From assembly GCA_031213475.1 (NCBI GenBank), contig JARUPZ010000014.1, positions 8,011,491 through 8,075,490 on the forward strand: 64,000 nucleotides of DNA. Direction: 5' to 3'. Shown here piece by piece: positions 12,501 to 24,439 of the stretch (its first letter is position 1; every line of letters begins with the position of its first letter). Both the position numbers and the translations under genes were made by a program. Under the pieces are notes generated by a model. That model did not search any database. It was not told the origin of the DNA and worked only from the letters and a program-made list of their open reading frames with translations. The stretch comes from Nereocystis luetkeana (lineage: Eukaryota > Sar > Phaeophyceae > Laminariales > Laminariaceae).

Positions 12501-13678
12501 CTAGGATGTTGAAGGAGTTGATTGTCAACCTTACCGGACATTGCAGGTCGGCAAATAAGTACAAACACGTCATTTTTGTAGTGCCTGTTGCGGCCACGTC
12601 TCACGCCGTGGCTCTCCTATTATTCACACTAGGTCGGTGCTTCGTTCCCTCGGAAGTATAGCGTGATGTCCTGGCACATACCTGGAGTTGGTGCGACTCC
12701 TGGTTAGCAATATCACGATACTGTCCTCCGTATGCTGCTTGTAGCGACTGGGAGAGCTGTCTATCTTCCCATGCCACTGTAGTGTGGTTTTTGCTTGTCG
12801 CGCGTATAGTAGCAACTCAGAATTGTCGCTGATGTGGGTGCCGATCAAGCCACATGGATATGAGATGATATCAACAAACACTGGTATTCCTTGGATAGCA
12901 CACGGGCTATCGGTAAACCCTTCAGATATGTTGGAGGGCTAAGGAAACGTGTACGGCATAAGCGCTATTTCCGAAATTAATCTGAAAGCCGTACATTCCA
13001 TAGAACGAAAACATCCTCTGGACAGGCCTCTAGCTCCAAGCGTTGCGGACAGACAAATGGTAATATGCGGAATCACGCACAACAATGCTGGTAGCAGTTT
13101 GTTTGAGCATCACCCTGTCGATATATAACATCATCCGACCTCGCCTCTGGCGTGGATCCAATACTTGACCACGTCCGTGTAGAAAGCATCCTCATCTAGG
13201 AAAACAGTAAATGTTCCAACCCAATGAGTAGGAGGGACCACAAATTATCTTGTTCTGTAATCATGCAAGTGCACAAGTATGAGATGGTTCCAACATCAAA
13301 CCGCGGCCCAGATGCAAACCCGCTCCATTTTAGGCCGGTATTCAAAAACCTAGAACCGATATGTAGGTACAGGCGGTGACGGATTTATTCGAGATCTCGG
13401 CCAAAGTCTTCAAAACATATTCCTGGAACGTTTGTGTCAATGAGTATGTTTGCGTTGTTTTAAAGGTTTATGCTTCTGCGCGTCTACTTCATAGTATACA
13501 CCACAGCCCCGGGTCGTGACAGGCTCCATGGGTGGCGAAATACTGCCCTTTATTTGCGAGGTTTGTGGAACTCGAAAAGTGCTTATCCATGTAAGAACGG
13601 CAGGGCTGATATGCAGAAATTGTTCGGGTGGATTATGCATTCCACAACGTTTGACAACGGCATCTCAGGCCGCGTTCA
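6587..13678. other. 7.1-kb stretch with no supported gene
   Basis: I see no domain, LTR, transposase or RNA gene here. From about 7,108 to 8,658 there is not even a modest open frame in any of the six frames, although base composition is not extreme. The rest has short frames without recognisable motifs. Three TACCAGGTA/TACCTGGTA words occur (7,018; 8,788; 10,634). A pyrimidine-rich patch at about 12,165-12,250 vaguely resembles a LINE 3' UTR but cannot be aligned convincingly. Confidence 0.5.
9990..10039. other. imperfect hairpin
   Basis: TAAGTGTCTCGTACAGTG at 9,990 is nearly the reverse complement of CACTGCACGACACTTA at 10,024-10,039, with a ~16-nt loop. No function can be assigned. Confidence 0.4.
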
Positions 13679-13683
13679 TCATG

Positions 13684-13941
13684 TATTGACTGTGCTCAAT
13701 AGACACGACGTAGATGTGTCATCTAGTATCAGGGAGTTCCATATATTGATGTGGGATTATAAGAGCGGGAGATTAATTGTTCCTGCAATGTGATGGATAA
13801 TCGTGTGGATGCGCCGCCGCCTGAGTCACTCGACAGCACTGATACGTAATAATATATATAAGAGAAGTTCCGTGTTATTGTCTGGAGTCAACCACGCGTT
13901 CCCGTGCCAGCTGCGTCTATACCTTTAGAGATCAATCAACA
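13684..13941 (+). repeat. Copia-1 5' LTR
   Basis: Starts TATTGACTGTGC and ends GATCAATCAACA. It is paired with 20,278-20,535. The last ~75 bp (GTTCCGTGTTATTGTCTGGAG to CAACA) are almost identical to the LTR at 22,918, so this part is the family-conserved R/U5 zone. Confidence 0.92.
13853..13864 (+). promoter_or_regulatory. LTR TATA box
   Basis: TATATATAAGAG lies about 80 bp before the LTR end. The 3' LTR has the same word at 20,447, and the second LTR has TATAATATAAG at the matching place. This fits the U3/R promoter of an LTR element, but the start site is not proven. Confidence 0.6.
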
Positions 13942-15040
13942 CGAGTGAACCGGTGATCTTCTATTGGCAAGCGTAGCCGAGGCCAACCTAGAGAGGTGGG
14001 AACCTTCCGACATGTCTGATTCAGATGGCATGTCTAGTCAGGAAACAAGCGTGGCCATGGAAGAGATTCTGAGGATGAAAGAGAAAATCGAGATCCTGGA
14101 GAAGATGATAGAAGAGCAGAAGCTGGCCGCCGAGACGAACGCGCCGCAAGAAGGAATGGAAGGGGGGGCCGGTGGGGGGGAGAGAGGAGAAGCAGCTGCG
14201 AGGGAACCAGCAGCATCGACGGTGACGACACCTGGGCTGGGAGCCCGTCCAGGCATGTCACCAAGCACTTCTTTATACCGCCCTAGTTTGTCCCAGTCGA
14301 GACCCCCCAAACTCGATAACATAGAAGCCCACTTTAGTATGTGGCGTAGCAAGTTCGAAGCGTACCTGTCATCCCTAGGGTGCCTTCTTGTGTAAAGCAC
14401 GTCAACCCCTTTTATGGTTGGTGACGTGAGGGTGTCGGAAGAGGAGCTAGCATCGAGGCATTCTCCTCAGGAGATTAGGGATGCCCGATTAGTTTATGGA
14501 TTGATGATGGAAGCAATGACTGGATACGCAATGGCTGAGTTCAGAATGCAGAAGGCAATGTCGCCAAGTGGTGCAAGGAAGGAATTAAAGGATTACTTCA
14601 TGCCAAGGACAATAGCGGCCACCCATAGACTGAAGAGAGAGTTCACTACAATCAGAATGGTCGAGGACGAAAACCCCGTGCTGTTCCTGGGCAGGGTGGA
14701 TAAGGCAGCAGATGAGCTGGCCATGCTTGGCTGTGGGATGAGTGTGGAAGAGGTTAACCGACATATCGTGACGAACCTCTCGCCTCTATATATGATAAGC
14801 AAGTCCGTTCTTTCCCGCCCGTCCATCCCCCGTTCCGAGATCGATGAGATCATCCGCGATGCGTACGCAAACGATAGGGCAGATAAAGAGATGGTTTCCA
14901 AGGCGTTGGGTGTGCAGGGAGTGGGAAACCAGCATGCTTTGTACGCCGGAGGTGCGCAGCCTGCCAGTGGTGGAGGTGCGGGTCCAGGAAGGGAAAGGAG
15001 GGACAGGAGAGGCGGGAGGTACATGGGTGGGCAGCAGCCG

Positions 15041-15225
15041 TAGCAGCAGCAGCAGTATCAGCAGCAGCAGCAGCAGCAGCATTATCAGCAGCAGCAGCAG
15101 TATCAGCAGCAACCGCAGCTGCAGCGGCAGCAGCAGCAGCGACCCCAGCAGCAGCAGCAGTACCATCAACAGCAGCAGCAGCAACAACCCAAGCAACAGC
15201 AGTACCAGCAGCAGCAGCATCGTCC
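15041..15225 (+). repeat. imperfect CAG tract (poly-glutamine in gag)
   Basis: A run of CAG triplets with TAT, CAT, CGG and CCG interruptions encodes a glutamine-rich tail of Gag. Its first triplet is TAG, one transition from CAG, so the gag stop here is most simply a CAG-to-TAG mutation. Confidence 0.8.
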
Positions 15226-17149
15226 CCGTCGGCATGATGGCAACCGGGGAGGAGCTTCGCCGGGGGGAATTACCGGCCCCAAATGGCGTTGGGATGCCGT
15301 GGCCTGCAGGTACCGTTGGGATAACTCCGGTCCCGACCCCTTCGGTGCGGGTGGGGCGGTCCCGCCCATGGGTTGGGTACCTACCGAGCCACCACCAGGG
15401 GCAATGCTCCCTATGCCCCCGCCGCCCGTAATGACTCCGGCGGGCTGGGGTTTCCCGCCGAACAACACGCAACCGAGGAGCAAGGGGGTCTGTTTTCGGT
15501 GTGGCAAACACGGCCACTACGTCGCAGCTTGCCCGGTAGCCGCCCCGCAGATGAACGTCGCCGTCCCGAGTACTGCTGCCCCTCCCCCTCAACAGATATA
15601 CTACGGAGGTGGCTGGCAGCAGGAGACGCCCTACGGCAGTGGTGGGTATACCTCAGCCGGAGCTTTCCCGTCACAACAACCCTCCTCGAGCACTTTCCCT
15701 TCCCCTGGCCCAGCGAACAACGGCAACCCTACGCCTACGTTCGACCCGCACCTCCTCACCGGGCAGTTTGCGCACCAAGGCAAGAGTATTTTTAGCGACG
15801 ATTTGTTTTGGGCTAGTGGGAGGGAAGAGTGGGTAGCGGATTCGGGAGCAACCTTTCACGTAACTGGTAACCCCTTTGGTATGGTAGGCTGTTACCCCCC
15901 TCCCCCCGGTAAGAGTAGTTTGGTCGTCGGTGACACGAGGTCACTGAAGGTCGAGTACTTCGGACAGATTCCGATGGTAATGCACAGCCCGCAGTGTGAT
16001 GTCCAGGTTAGGCTTTTGGACGTAGCCTACGTGCCCGGTGTTCGGTTCAACCTGTTTTCACTTCACGCAGTAATGCTGAAATGCCCGGTGACTTTAGATT
16101 CCCAGGGAGCTCACCTGTTGGATGGGCAATTGTCTTTTATGCGTAAGGACGCAGGTTCGTACGTAGACGCCACGCGGAATGTAGAGACCCCGATTGCTGC
16201 CGCTGTTTTGGCTCCCGGAAAAAAGCGGAGGATTGATATCAACAACCTTCACGTTTCCCTTGCCCACTCCTATGCTGACACTCTCCGTGAGACGGCACGC
16301 CAGATGGGTATTAAGGTTTTTGGGGAGTTGGTTTCGTGTGCTGGATGTTCTGAGTCGAAGTGGAGGAGGATGGCGGTACCGTGGACGACCGAGTGCCGCT
16401 CCACCAGGCCTCTGGAACGTCTGTTCGTGGATCTGTCGGGACAGCAGTCGACGGGTGCTGGCGGTGCGCAGTACATGATGATGATCGTCGACGACTACTC
16501 GCGACTGGGATGGCCGTATTTCTTGAAGCGGAAGTCCGACGTCCAGAAGGTCTTCGCTGGTTTTCTGGCCGACATCAACGCCAAGGGTGTTCCGTCCATC
16601 GTGGAGTGCCTTCGCTCGGACAACGGCACCGAGTTAACCAAGGCGGAGTTCGTGGAGTTGCTTAACCATCACGGTATCCGCCGCGAGCACACGCCCGTCG
16701 ATTCTCCGAAGCATGACGGCGTGGTCGAGCGGCGGATTGCGATGAAGCTGGAGCTTGGAATGGCCTCCCTCCAGGAGGCCCCCCGCCTGTTCGGCGATGC
16801 AAGGATGCCGGCGACGCAGCCCCTTTGGGCTGAGTCCTGCGTGTACGCGAGCGACGTCATCAACATGACGGCAAGGGTGAGGGACAAACCGGAAATGCAC
16901 TCGCCGTACCGCAAATTTAACGGGAGAGCACCGTTTACGCGGCTGCTCCCATTTTTGAAGCCAGGTTTCCACCACGTCAGGAGGAGCTTGAAGACCGAGC
17001 CGAAGGCGGAGGCTTGTTTCTACCTCAACGGCGGCAACCACCACGCAGCTGACTGCAGCAAGATTCTGCTGGCATCTGGCCGGAGGTCGTTCTCCCGCGA
17101 CGTCACTTGGGAGCACCCGAGGAAGCCGTTCGTGGGGTTACTGTCTTCG

Positions 17150-17475
17150 GAGGAGGAGAGCTCCCCGCCGCCGCCGTTGCCGTCACCACCGCCCCCGGGT
17201 ACGCCGGAGCCTCTGAGCGGCCCTGACGTATGGCCCGAATTACCGTCCCCATTCCCACTACTGCCGACGCTACCGCCGTCATCACCGCCGCTACCGCCGC
17301 CGCCGCCGCCGTCGCCGTCGCCACCGCCCCCGCCGTCACCGTCGCCGTCGCTGCCGCCGTCATCGTCACCGCCGCCGCTACTGCCACCGTCACCGCCACC
17401 GCCGTCGCAGCCGCCGCCGCCGCCGCCGTCGCCGCCGAGATCATCGCCGTCGCCGCCGCAGCAGTCATCGCAGCC
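17150..17475 (+). repeat. CCG/CCGTC low-complexity, proline-rich linker
   Basis: Encodes a run of P and SP units between integrase and reverse transcriptase. The antisense and +1 frames are also open only because of composition. Confidence 0.85.
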
Positions 17476-17533
17476 ACAGCTTTCGCAGCGTGCTGCTCGG
17501 GAACTGGGTTCTTATATCCCGGACCCGGAGGAT

Positions 17534-17805
17534 GGCGACGTACTGAGGGGGCGGACCAGGGGGGAGACTGCACGGCACCAGGAAGTTGGCGGCGGTGTGC
17601 AAGGTGGTCGGACAGTGGGGGAAGCTGGAGGACACCCGGAGGAAGGGGACGTACTGAGGGGGCGGACAAGGGGGGAGACTGCACGGCACCAGGAGGGTGG
17701 TGGCGGTGTGCAGGGTGGTCGGACAGTGGGGGAAGCTGGACGACACCCGGAGGAAGGGGACGTTCTGAGGGGGCGGACAAGAGGGGAGACCGCGCGGAAC
17801 CGCGA
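17534..17805 (+). repeat. 111-bp minisatellite, ~2.5 copies, in frame
   Basis: Units starting at about 17,534, 17,647 and 17,758 each encode 37 residues beginning GDVLRGRTRGETAR and containing GGRTVGEAG. The unit length is a multiple of three, so the reading frame is kept. It lies just after the proline-rich linker and before the reverse transcriptase. Confidence 0.85.
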
Positions 17806-18438
17806 GGCGATGGGGCATGGGCTGCTATCGCTGATGGCAGCACGGGAAGGTATAGGCCATGTACTTTTCCACCAAGCCCCACCGCGCGAGAATCCTCCCC
17901 TTCCCACGCGCCCGGCAAGCGAGCTTTCGACGCCGAACTCGTATGCTGAAGCGTGTGTGGACGAGTATTCGACGATCTGGAGGCAGGCGATGGACAAGGA
18001 ATATCATGGACTGGCGGACGCGGGGACGTTTGGAGCGACGTAGCAACCAGAGGGGCTCAACGTCATCTCGGCGAAGTGGGTGTTCGCCTGGAAGTCCAAC
18101 GAGCATGGTGATGTGGTGCGGGCGAAAGTAAGGCTGGTGGCACGAGGTTTCAAGCAGTGTGAGGGTATTGATTTCTTTGAGACTGTTGCTCCGACCCCTG
18201 CAGCGTCTTGTTTCCGTTTGCTGGGTGCCGTTGCGTGCGAGTTGGGTCTGGATTTGTGTCATTTTGATGCTTAGCAAGCGTTCGTGCAGTCGAGTTTGGA
18301 TGAGGATGTTTTCATGCGACTGCCCCCTGGCTGCGGCGAAATGTCCGGTAGGGTAGTCAGGTTGAACCGCAGTCTCTATGGCTTGAAGCAAGCGTCGAGG
18401 TCGTGGCACAACCACCTTCTCACTCACATGAAGAGTCT

Positions 18439-18478
18439 AGACTTTGAGCAGAGCCCCGAGACTTTGAGCAGAGCCCCG
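18439..18478 (+). repeat. perfect 20-bp tandem duplication causing a frameshift
   Basis: AGACTTTGAGCAGAGCCCCG occurs twice head to tail. Twenty is not a multiple of three, and the pol frame changes exactly here: one copy would read straight from FEQSP into ADACVMRLVE. This is a simple replication-slip inactivation. Confidence 0.93.
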
Positions 18479-20265
18479 CTGATGCGTGTGTCATGAGGTT
18501 GGTCGAGTCGGGCTCTGTCTCCATAGTAACAGTGGTTCATGTGGATGATATTTTTGCTGTAGGGCGCAAGGCTAGGTGCGATCAGTTCTGTGAAGACCTG
18601 AACAGCCTTGTTCCGATCAACAATCTGGGCGAGTTGCGGTGGTATGCTGGTTGTTGTTTTTCGAGGGATTGGGATGCTGGTACTTTGACGATTTCGCAGC
18701 AGGCGTTCGCTGAAAGGACAGCGGCGAGGTTTGGTGTTAGTTCTGGGAGGAATAATCCGCTTTCGACTGGTGTGAAGCTCGAAGAGTTCGACGAGAATGA
18801 ACCCGTGGGGGGTTGGCCTTTCCGCGAGTTGGTGGGGTGCTTGATGTGGCTTGCGAACCAAACACAACCGGATATTGCGAACGCGGTGAGGGCGGTAGCG
18901 AGGTACACGAACAGGCCGAGAGAAGTACACTGGGAGACAGCGGTCGGTATTTTAGAGTATGTTTTTTCTACGAGTGATTTCGGCATTACGTTCCAGAAGG
19001 GTAGCGGGCTTGAACTGGTAGCGTTTGCGGATGCGGACTACGCCAACAAAGCCACTGACAGGAGGTCAGTTTCAGGTGGGGCTATCATGTGTGCTGGGGC
19101 GCGTGTGTGCTGGTTTTCTAGGACGCAGAAATGCGTTACACTCTCGACCACTGAGGCTGAATATGTAGCACTAGCAGACACTATCCAGGAGGCGATGTTC
19201 TTGCGCTACGTTTGGAGTTTCATTTTTCCGGGGTTCGGGGAGCGATGCATTACGGTTTTCGAGGATAACGAGGGGGCAAGGCACCTGGCACAAAACCCAG
19301 TGTGCACGTTGAATTCTAAGCACATCGACGTTCAACACCACTTTTTGCGAGAGCTTATTTCCAAGGGGGAGTTTTTTATTACCCATGTAGAGTCGGAGGA
19401 GCAGCGCGCAGACTTCTTAACAAAACCGCTCAACAACATGGTTTTTCGTTACCACCGGGATTTTCTGATGAACCTTTGACGCCTTGTTTCCGAGATGTTT
19501 TATTTTACTTTTTTGAGTGAAGAATGTGTTTGAACTATAAAATCGTTTTGTTTCTGGTAACGGATTTTAAAAGTTTTTTTGGTGTTTTCCGAGTGGTCAC
19601 AACGTCAAATATATTTCTTGTGGGGAAACCTATGTGCTATCTCGCATTACCGTCGCGATCTGTGTATCTATGGCGGCAGTAGGGGATAAGGGGAGACTCT
19701 TGTCCGGGGGAACGGGGGTCCTCGCGATCTCTGGCATTAAGTTTCTTGACTTGATTTTTTTTTGATTGGCATGACCACTGCTGTGGTATTTTTCTGATGA
19801 TACTTGTGATTTAGGTTTTTGACAAGGCTGAAATGAGACTAGGAAGCGCCTGGGGGCGTGTGCGGTCCAAATGAAAATGTTTTCCGACGAGGGAAGGTCT
19901 GGATAGTATTCGGAAATTGAGAGAGGTCGGTAGAACTGAAGAGACACTGTGATATATTTGAATCAATTCCGCGGAAAATGCCGTTTTACCTGGCTGAATC
20001 CGAGAAGAATGCCGTTTTACCTGGCACTGGATTCGGTATTTTTATATGTTTGCAACGGAGAGAGGCTATGGATTTGAGCATTTGAATACTGGTTTGAGGA
20101 TTTGAGTGTTGATTCGAGAATTTGATTTTTGAGTCACATGTTGGGTGTTTGAGTTTCTGAAGTTCATATGAGTTGGTCATAAAGAAGAGATATATCGACC
20201 CAGCGAAGTCGTACATTGTCCTGTTGCCGACCTGGGGGGATATTGAAGTATGGTCCGTGTATAGT

Positions 20266-20277
20266 GAGCAGGGGGGA
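20266..20277 (+). other. polypurine tract before the 3' LTR
   Basis: GAGCAGGGGGGA directly precedes the LTR and is the expected plus-strand primer site. A near copy (TGGGGGGATATTGA) lies ~38 bp upstream, at about 20,233. Confidence 0.75.
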
Positions 20278-20535
20278 TATTGACTGTGCTCAATAGACAC
20301 GACGTATCTGTGTCATTCAGTATCATGGAGTTCAATATATTGATGTGGGATTATAAGAGCGGGTGATTAATTGTTCCTGCAATGTGATGGATAATAGTGT
20401 GGATGCGCCGCCACCTGAGTCACTCGACAGCACTGATACGTAATAATATATATAAGAGAAGTTCCGTGTTATTGTCTGGAGTCAACCACGCGTTCCCGCG
20501 CCAGCTGCGTCTATACCTTTAGAGATCAATCAACA
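20278..20535 (+). repeat. Copia-1 3' LTR
   Basis: Partner of 13,684-13,941 and the same length. It is followed by the TCATG target duplication. Confidence 0.92.
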
Positions 20536-20540
20536 TCATG

Positions 20541-22917
20541 CTTTGTGGATTTCACCCGAGTGAACACGTTATGGGGGCAGTTTGGCAACGGCACTCGGGG
20601 GATTTCCGAGGGCAGGCGCCTCTCAAGCCCCGGGAGTTCCTCGTGTGAAGATTTGGCTGATATCGCGCTGAGAGTAGAAGACGAAGGGAGGACATGTGCC
20701 GTCAAGCCTTTATCGTGCGGTTCTTGTTTCAGGCGATAGGACTCATCTTCCTGTATCGGTCCTAACTTTGCCTTAACACGTCTACATCGTGGTGAATAGG
20801 TACTAGTCAATCCTGTTGCGAACACAGGACGTTTTTGAGGGTCAAGGTTCTGTTTTGGATTTGCTAGCCAATATATCCTTCATGCTGTACCCGAGACATG
20901 TTGCGTTCTCGCAAGCTCAGCAGCGGCATGCCCAGGATTCAAGCCAGAATAATCAGGGCGGTACCGAGAAGCGGGTTGACTTATCGGCAATGCCGTCCCC
21001 TACCCTACCGCGATTAGCATCACTTGTTTAAAGAATCGCATTGCAGCTGAGTCAACATGACTATCGTTCCATGAAGAACGACGGTCAATGGCACAAAATA
21101 AATCCACATCATAAACGTCAGAAAGGCCCGAACGATCTTCGACCACGACGTGCAATTAGGTGTGCTCTGCAATGCACCTTTAACGTCCCCTCGTTACATC
21201 GATACTGTCCAGGCATGTGCCCTTAGGGAAGCTAGTTTTGGCCGACGTACACTAGTTCTACGGAGGGGGGCGGTCATTTGAAGACCTTGTTTCTCAACCT
21301 CAAGAAAGTATCTAGCGGAGCAACTATCCAGCTTAGTTCCAGTGACTAACTTTGGTGTTTTGGGTTTAGTGATATGGACTAACATGATTTACTCAAGTTC
21401 GCTACGTTTTGTGTGAGGCTCGGAGTCATTGGCTCAAGATGATCAACCGTCTTTGGTAGTGAGAAGAAACACCCGTCAGGTACAACATGTATCCCGTCTC
21501 ATATGACTGGAACCTTCGCGGGTGACGTGAATTTCTCCGACACCCATCAGTTACGTTTGTCGAGCAAATTATGATGAACGAAGTCAAAAGAGCCCCAGCT
21601 ATATGCCCTGGTACGTCTTTTGCATGAAGGCGAGGGTGGGGGCGTGGTGTACTCCATAAAATGTATGGCCGTGTTCGGATGTCAAGAGGGGGCGGCGAGG
21701 GGGGACGTCGTTTCGTCCTCGCTGCTGGCTTCATCGTACTCTGCTGACAGGCCGAAGCTCACCGACATATCGGAATACTTGAATGTTACACTGAGCGCTA
21801 TATACAGAGTTTCGGAAACGATGGATCTCTTGCGTAGCGAGGGGAGGGGGGGTGCCTCAGATTGCCTTGGGAGCTTAAGTACATAGAGCCGTCCGATCAA
21901 CGAAAAAGCTGGGCCCTGAATGGGCACCATTCAAAGTACCTATAATATCGTACGCGTCTCGTATAAGCTCGCAGTCGTATTAAACCACGCTCGGCCGCTT
22001 TGTGGACATACTCGCGCTCTATTGTGTGCCTTACAACGCGATTAACCCTGTACATATACAGTAGGCGTAAAATGTCTTGGTATTGTATATCTTGCGATTT
22101 GCGTCCGTTGACGCTGGCGCCGAAGGTTCAACAAGGCCAACTGAGATTGGTGCTGACTCGACTTCAAAATCGTGGAGCTGCTGTTTAAGCTACCACGGGG
22201 GATGGCCCCTTTATCACTCCCACTCGTTTCAAGCGGGGGGTGACAATTTCTGGTTGCCATCCTTGATGTGGGTCAACCGCTGACCCACCGTCGGGGATGC
22301 TGGCCGGTTCCAATTTTACGGATTGGCAATGTCAAGGCCAGATGTCGCAGGGTCGGGTCAAGATATGGGTGCAAAATGGGCATCATACCTACATACCAGG
22401 TACTACTCGAACAGCCATCCACCCCGCCAGCATCCTTGCTAGTTAATGTTGGCCGGTCTCGATGATGGAAAAACAATCAATCAAAAACACAATATGGGGC
22501 AGCATTCGGCCGATTACATCCACTGTACGTTTTATATTCTTTAGCGGTGACCGTGAATAGTCGGAGGAACACCTTTCGTTTACCCTTGTGGTATTTTCGG
22601 GGACGAAGGATCTTCGTACCAATAGCATTGAAGGAGTAAAGTTAATCTACAGTAGGACGATATTACTCACAGGCTCATTCCCATCTTCTGTAGTATATAC
22701 TCAAAGTAGTAAACGTGGTGAGAGTAGGAGTGATTTAGCCGTCGCAGAAGGGGTATTAGTAGCAGCAGCAGTATTGAAGGAGATATTAGGAGTGCTGTAC
22801 TAGCTGTGTGCACCTCATCAGTAATACGCTCATAGCTTGGTGTAGTAGGCTCTTGCGAAGATGTTGATTAATAACACTACCGCAATCTCGGATGACAACG
22901 TAAGGACCGTTTTGTAC
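20541..22917. other. no supported gene
   Basis: Flanking DNA of Copia-1. Short frames at about 20,526-20,825 (minus) and 20,816-21,031 (plus) have no motif I recognise. Confidence 0.45.
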
Positions 22918-23182
22918 TGTTGACTGTGCTCAAGAAGAACACGATCCGTAGGATCCATCGTAGATTGAGGAGTTCCATGCTGAACAGGGATTCTGGTAGT
23001 AGGGTATTGGGATGTCGGGGTAACGTGTACCCCACCAATACCACTCGTTAGATGTAGCTCCATATGAGGCGAGTCAGCTCGACAGCTCGGATGTATAATA
23101 TAAGATGAGTTCCGTGTTATTGTCTGGAGCAACCACGCGTTCCCGTGCCAGCTGCGTCTATACCTTTAGAGATCAATCAACA
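22918..23182 (+). repeat. Copia-2 LTR (related family)
   Basis: Starts TGTTGACTGTGCTCAA and ends ATCAATCAACA (265 bp). The 3' third is nearly identical to the Copia-1 LTR and the middle is diverged. The leader that follows (ACCGGTGATCTTCTATTGG) is also shared with Copia-1. No matching 3' LTR is seen, so the element is truncated or rearranged. Confidence 0.85.
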
Positions 23183-23257
23183 CACTAGTGAAAGACCGGT
23201 GATCTTCTATTGGCAAGCGTAGCCCAGGCCAACCTAGAGAGGTGGGAACCTTCCGGC

Positions 23258-23425
23258 ATGTCTGGTTTAGATGGCGTGTCTAGTCTGGAAGCCAACGTGG
23301 GAAATGAGAAGAATATTCATATAGGTAAGCTGCGTATGGATATAGATAAGCTGCGTATGCACATAGATAAGCTGCTGCTGCTGATGATCCCGGAGAGGAT
23401 CGAGGTCCTGGTGGAAAGGACGTAA
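23258..23425 (+). pseudogene. Copia-2 gag N-terminal fragment
   Basis: After the same leader as Copia-1, the frame encodes the same N-terminus (ANLERWEPSGMSGLDGVSS against ANLERWEPSDMSDSDGMSS). It then runs through a short duplication (IGKLRMDIDKLRMHIDKL, a heptad-like coiled coil) and stops at 23,425. No protease, integrase or reverse transcriptase follows. Confidence 0.8.
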
Positions 23426-24439
23426 GAGGAGAAGAAGAAGATGCCGCACCAGAAGCAGCAGCGATCCCAGCAGGGCCAAGTTTGAGCCGGACCTGGTAGA
23501 TTCGCTTGGCACTGGTGGCGACGGCTTTGGAGAGCAGCAGTTGCAGGGGCAACAGCACCTCCAGTAGCACCGTCAGCAACAGCAGCAGTCAGAGGATTGC
23601 TGCGCCTCTTTGTTGCGATGATGAAGCGCACGCAGCAACCACCGTCATCGCCGCCGCTGTTACCACCGCCGCCGCAACCGCCGTCTTCGCTACCGCCGCT
23701 TCCGCCGCAGTCGTCTCGACCGCCGCGGAACCGTCGATGCTGGAACACCCCAGGAGAGCCAGGTATCTGCCTGAATCTATGTTTAGGTTCGTTTCGCGCT
23801 GGCGAAGTAGAAGTAGAAAGTAAGAATGTATGAGAGGGTGAAGGACGAGTATGTGTATCGCCGGGAGGAGCAGGGTGGAAGGTGGAGACCGCGAGTGGAA
23901 GCTGAAAGTGTTTTGGGCAAAATCGTTTTCCTGGACCGCCGAAACACAGCGCCCGCAGGTGGTTGATGGAGGGGGGACGTTGCCCCCGAGGAAGGAGATG
24001 AAGGAGAGTGAGGATGGGCGCAGGGGAGGAATCTGCATCTGCTGTTCGGGATCATCAGCGCCCGGGCGCGACAGGATGCACTGCCCCTAGCGAGAGAGGG
24101 TGAAAGAGAAGAGACCGAGGCTCCACCAGCAAGGACTTACGTCCGCAACAGGCACGTTTGACTTTGTTGATTGTTTGCTGTCGGTAATTTCCGTTTTTAG
24201 ATTTATTTTATATCGATTTAAGAGTGGTAGATCATATCCGGACACTGCGATTGAGAATTGAGAATGTTGGAAATTAGAATGAGATGCACAGACAGACGTG
24301 TTCGTATATACCTTCCCTCACTGAAGTTATTATGTAGACGGTTGCAGGACAATGACGTCTGTCTGTTTTATAGTAGACTGGTCGAGGGCTCTGGTTGGGC
24401 ATCGATGCGAGTGCGAGTACGAGATGAAAGAAAAGTATA

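Larger units (their letters stand above)
14012..19479 (+). pseudogene. Copia gag-pol polyprotein, broken
   Basis: I start at the first ATG in frame after the LTR. Gag (to about 15,240) has an N-terminal coiled-coil and ends in a glutamine-rich tract. Then come a CCHC zinc knuckle (CFRCGKHGHYVAAC, 15,491), a protease (VADSGATF, 15,839), and an integrase with an HHCC-type zinc site and catalytic D, D and E (FVDLSG, LRSDNGTE, GVVER at 16.4-16.7 kb). A long proline-rich insert follows, then Copia-type reverse transcriptase (KWVFAWK, VARGF, VHVDD at 18,535) and RNase H ending ADFLTKPL. In-frame stops lie at 14,393 (TAA), 15,041 (TAG), 18,041 (TAG) and 18,272 (TAG). A 20-bp tandem duplication at 18,439-18,478 shifts the frame. 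The rest is open, so decay is moderate. Confidence 0.93.
13684..20535 (+). mobile_element. full-length Copia LTR retrotransposon (Copia-1), inactivated
   Basis: A 6,852-bp element bounded by two 258-bp LTRs and flanked by a perfect 5-bp target duplication, TCATG (13,679-13,683 and 20,536-20,540). Gene order gag, protease, integrase, reverse transcriptase, RNase H is that of Ty1/Copia. By eye the LTRs differ at about 10 of 258 positions (roughly 4%), so the insertion is not recent. The coding frame has four in-frame stops and one frameshift, so this copy cannot make its own proteins. The LTRs begin TATTG where the related LTR at 22,918 begins TGTTG, so the usual terminal TG has probably mutated to TA. 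Confidence 0.93.

Noticed and set aside
14786-15592. 268-residue minus-strand frame with poly-leucine
   Set aside because: It is the antisense of the CAG tract in Copia gag. Composition explains it.
17103-17949. long alanine- and proline-rich frames on both strands
   Set aside because: Shadows of the CCG-rich linker and 111-bp minisatellite in Copia pol.
14393-18274. alternative genetic code (TAG/TAA as Gln) to explain in-frame stops
   Set aside because: The stops are TAA and three TAG at residues of different expected identity (one looks like Glu). YR-1 and the LINE are open with normal code and end in ordinary stops.
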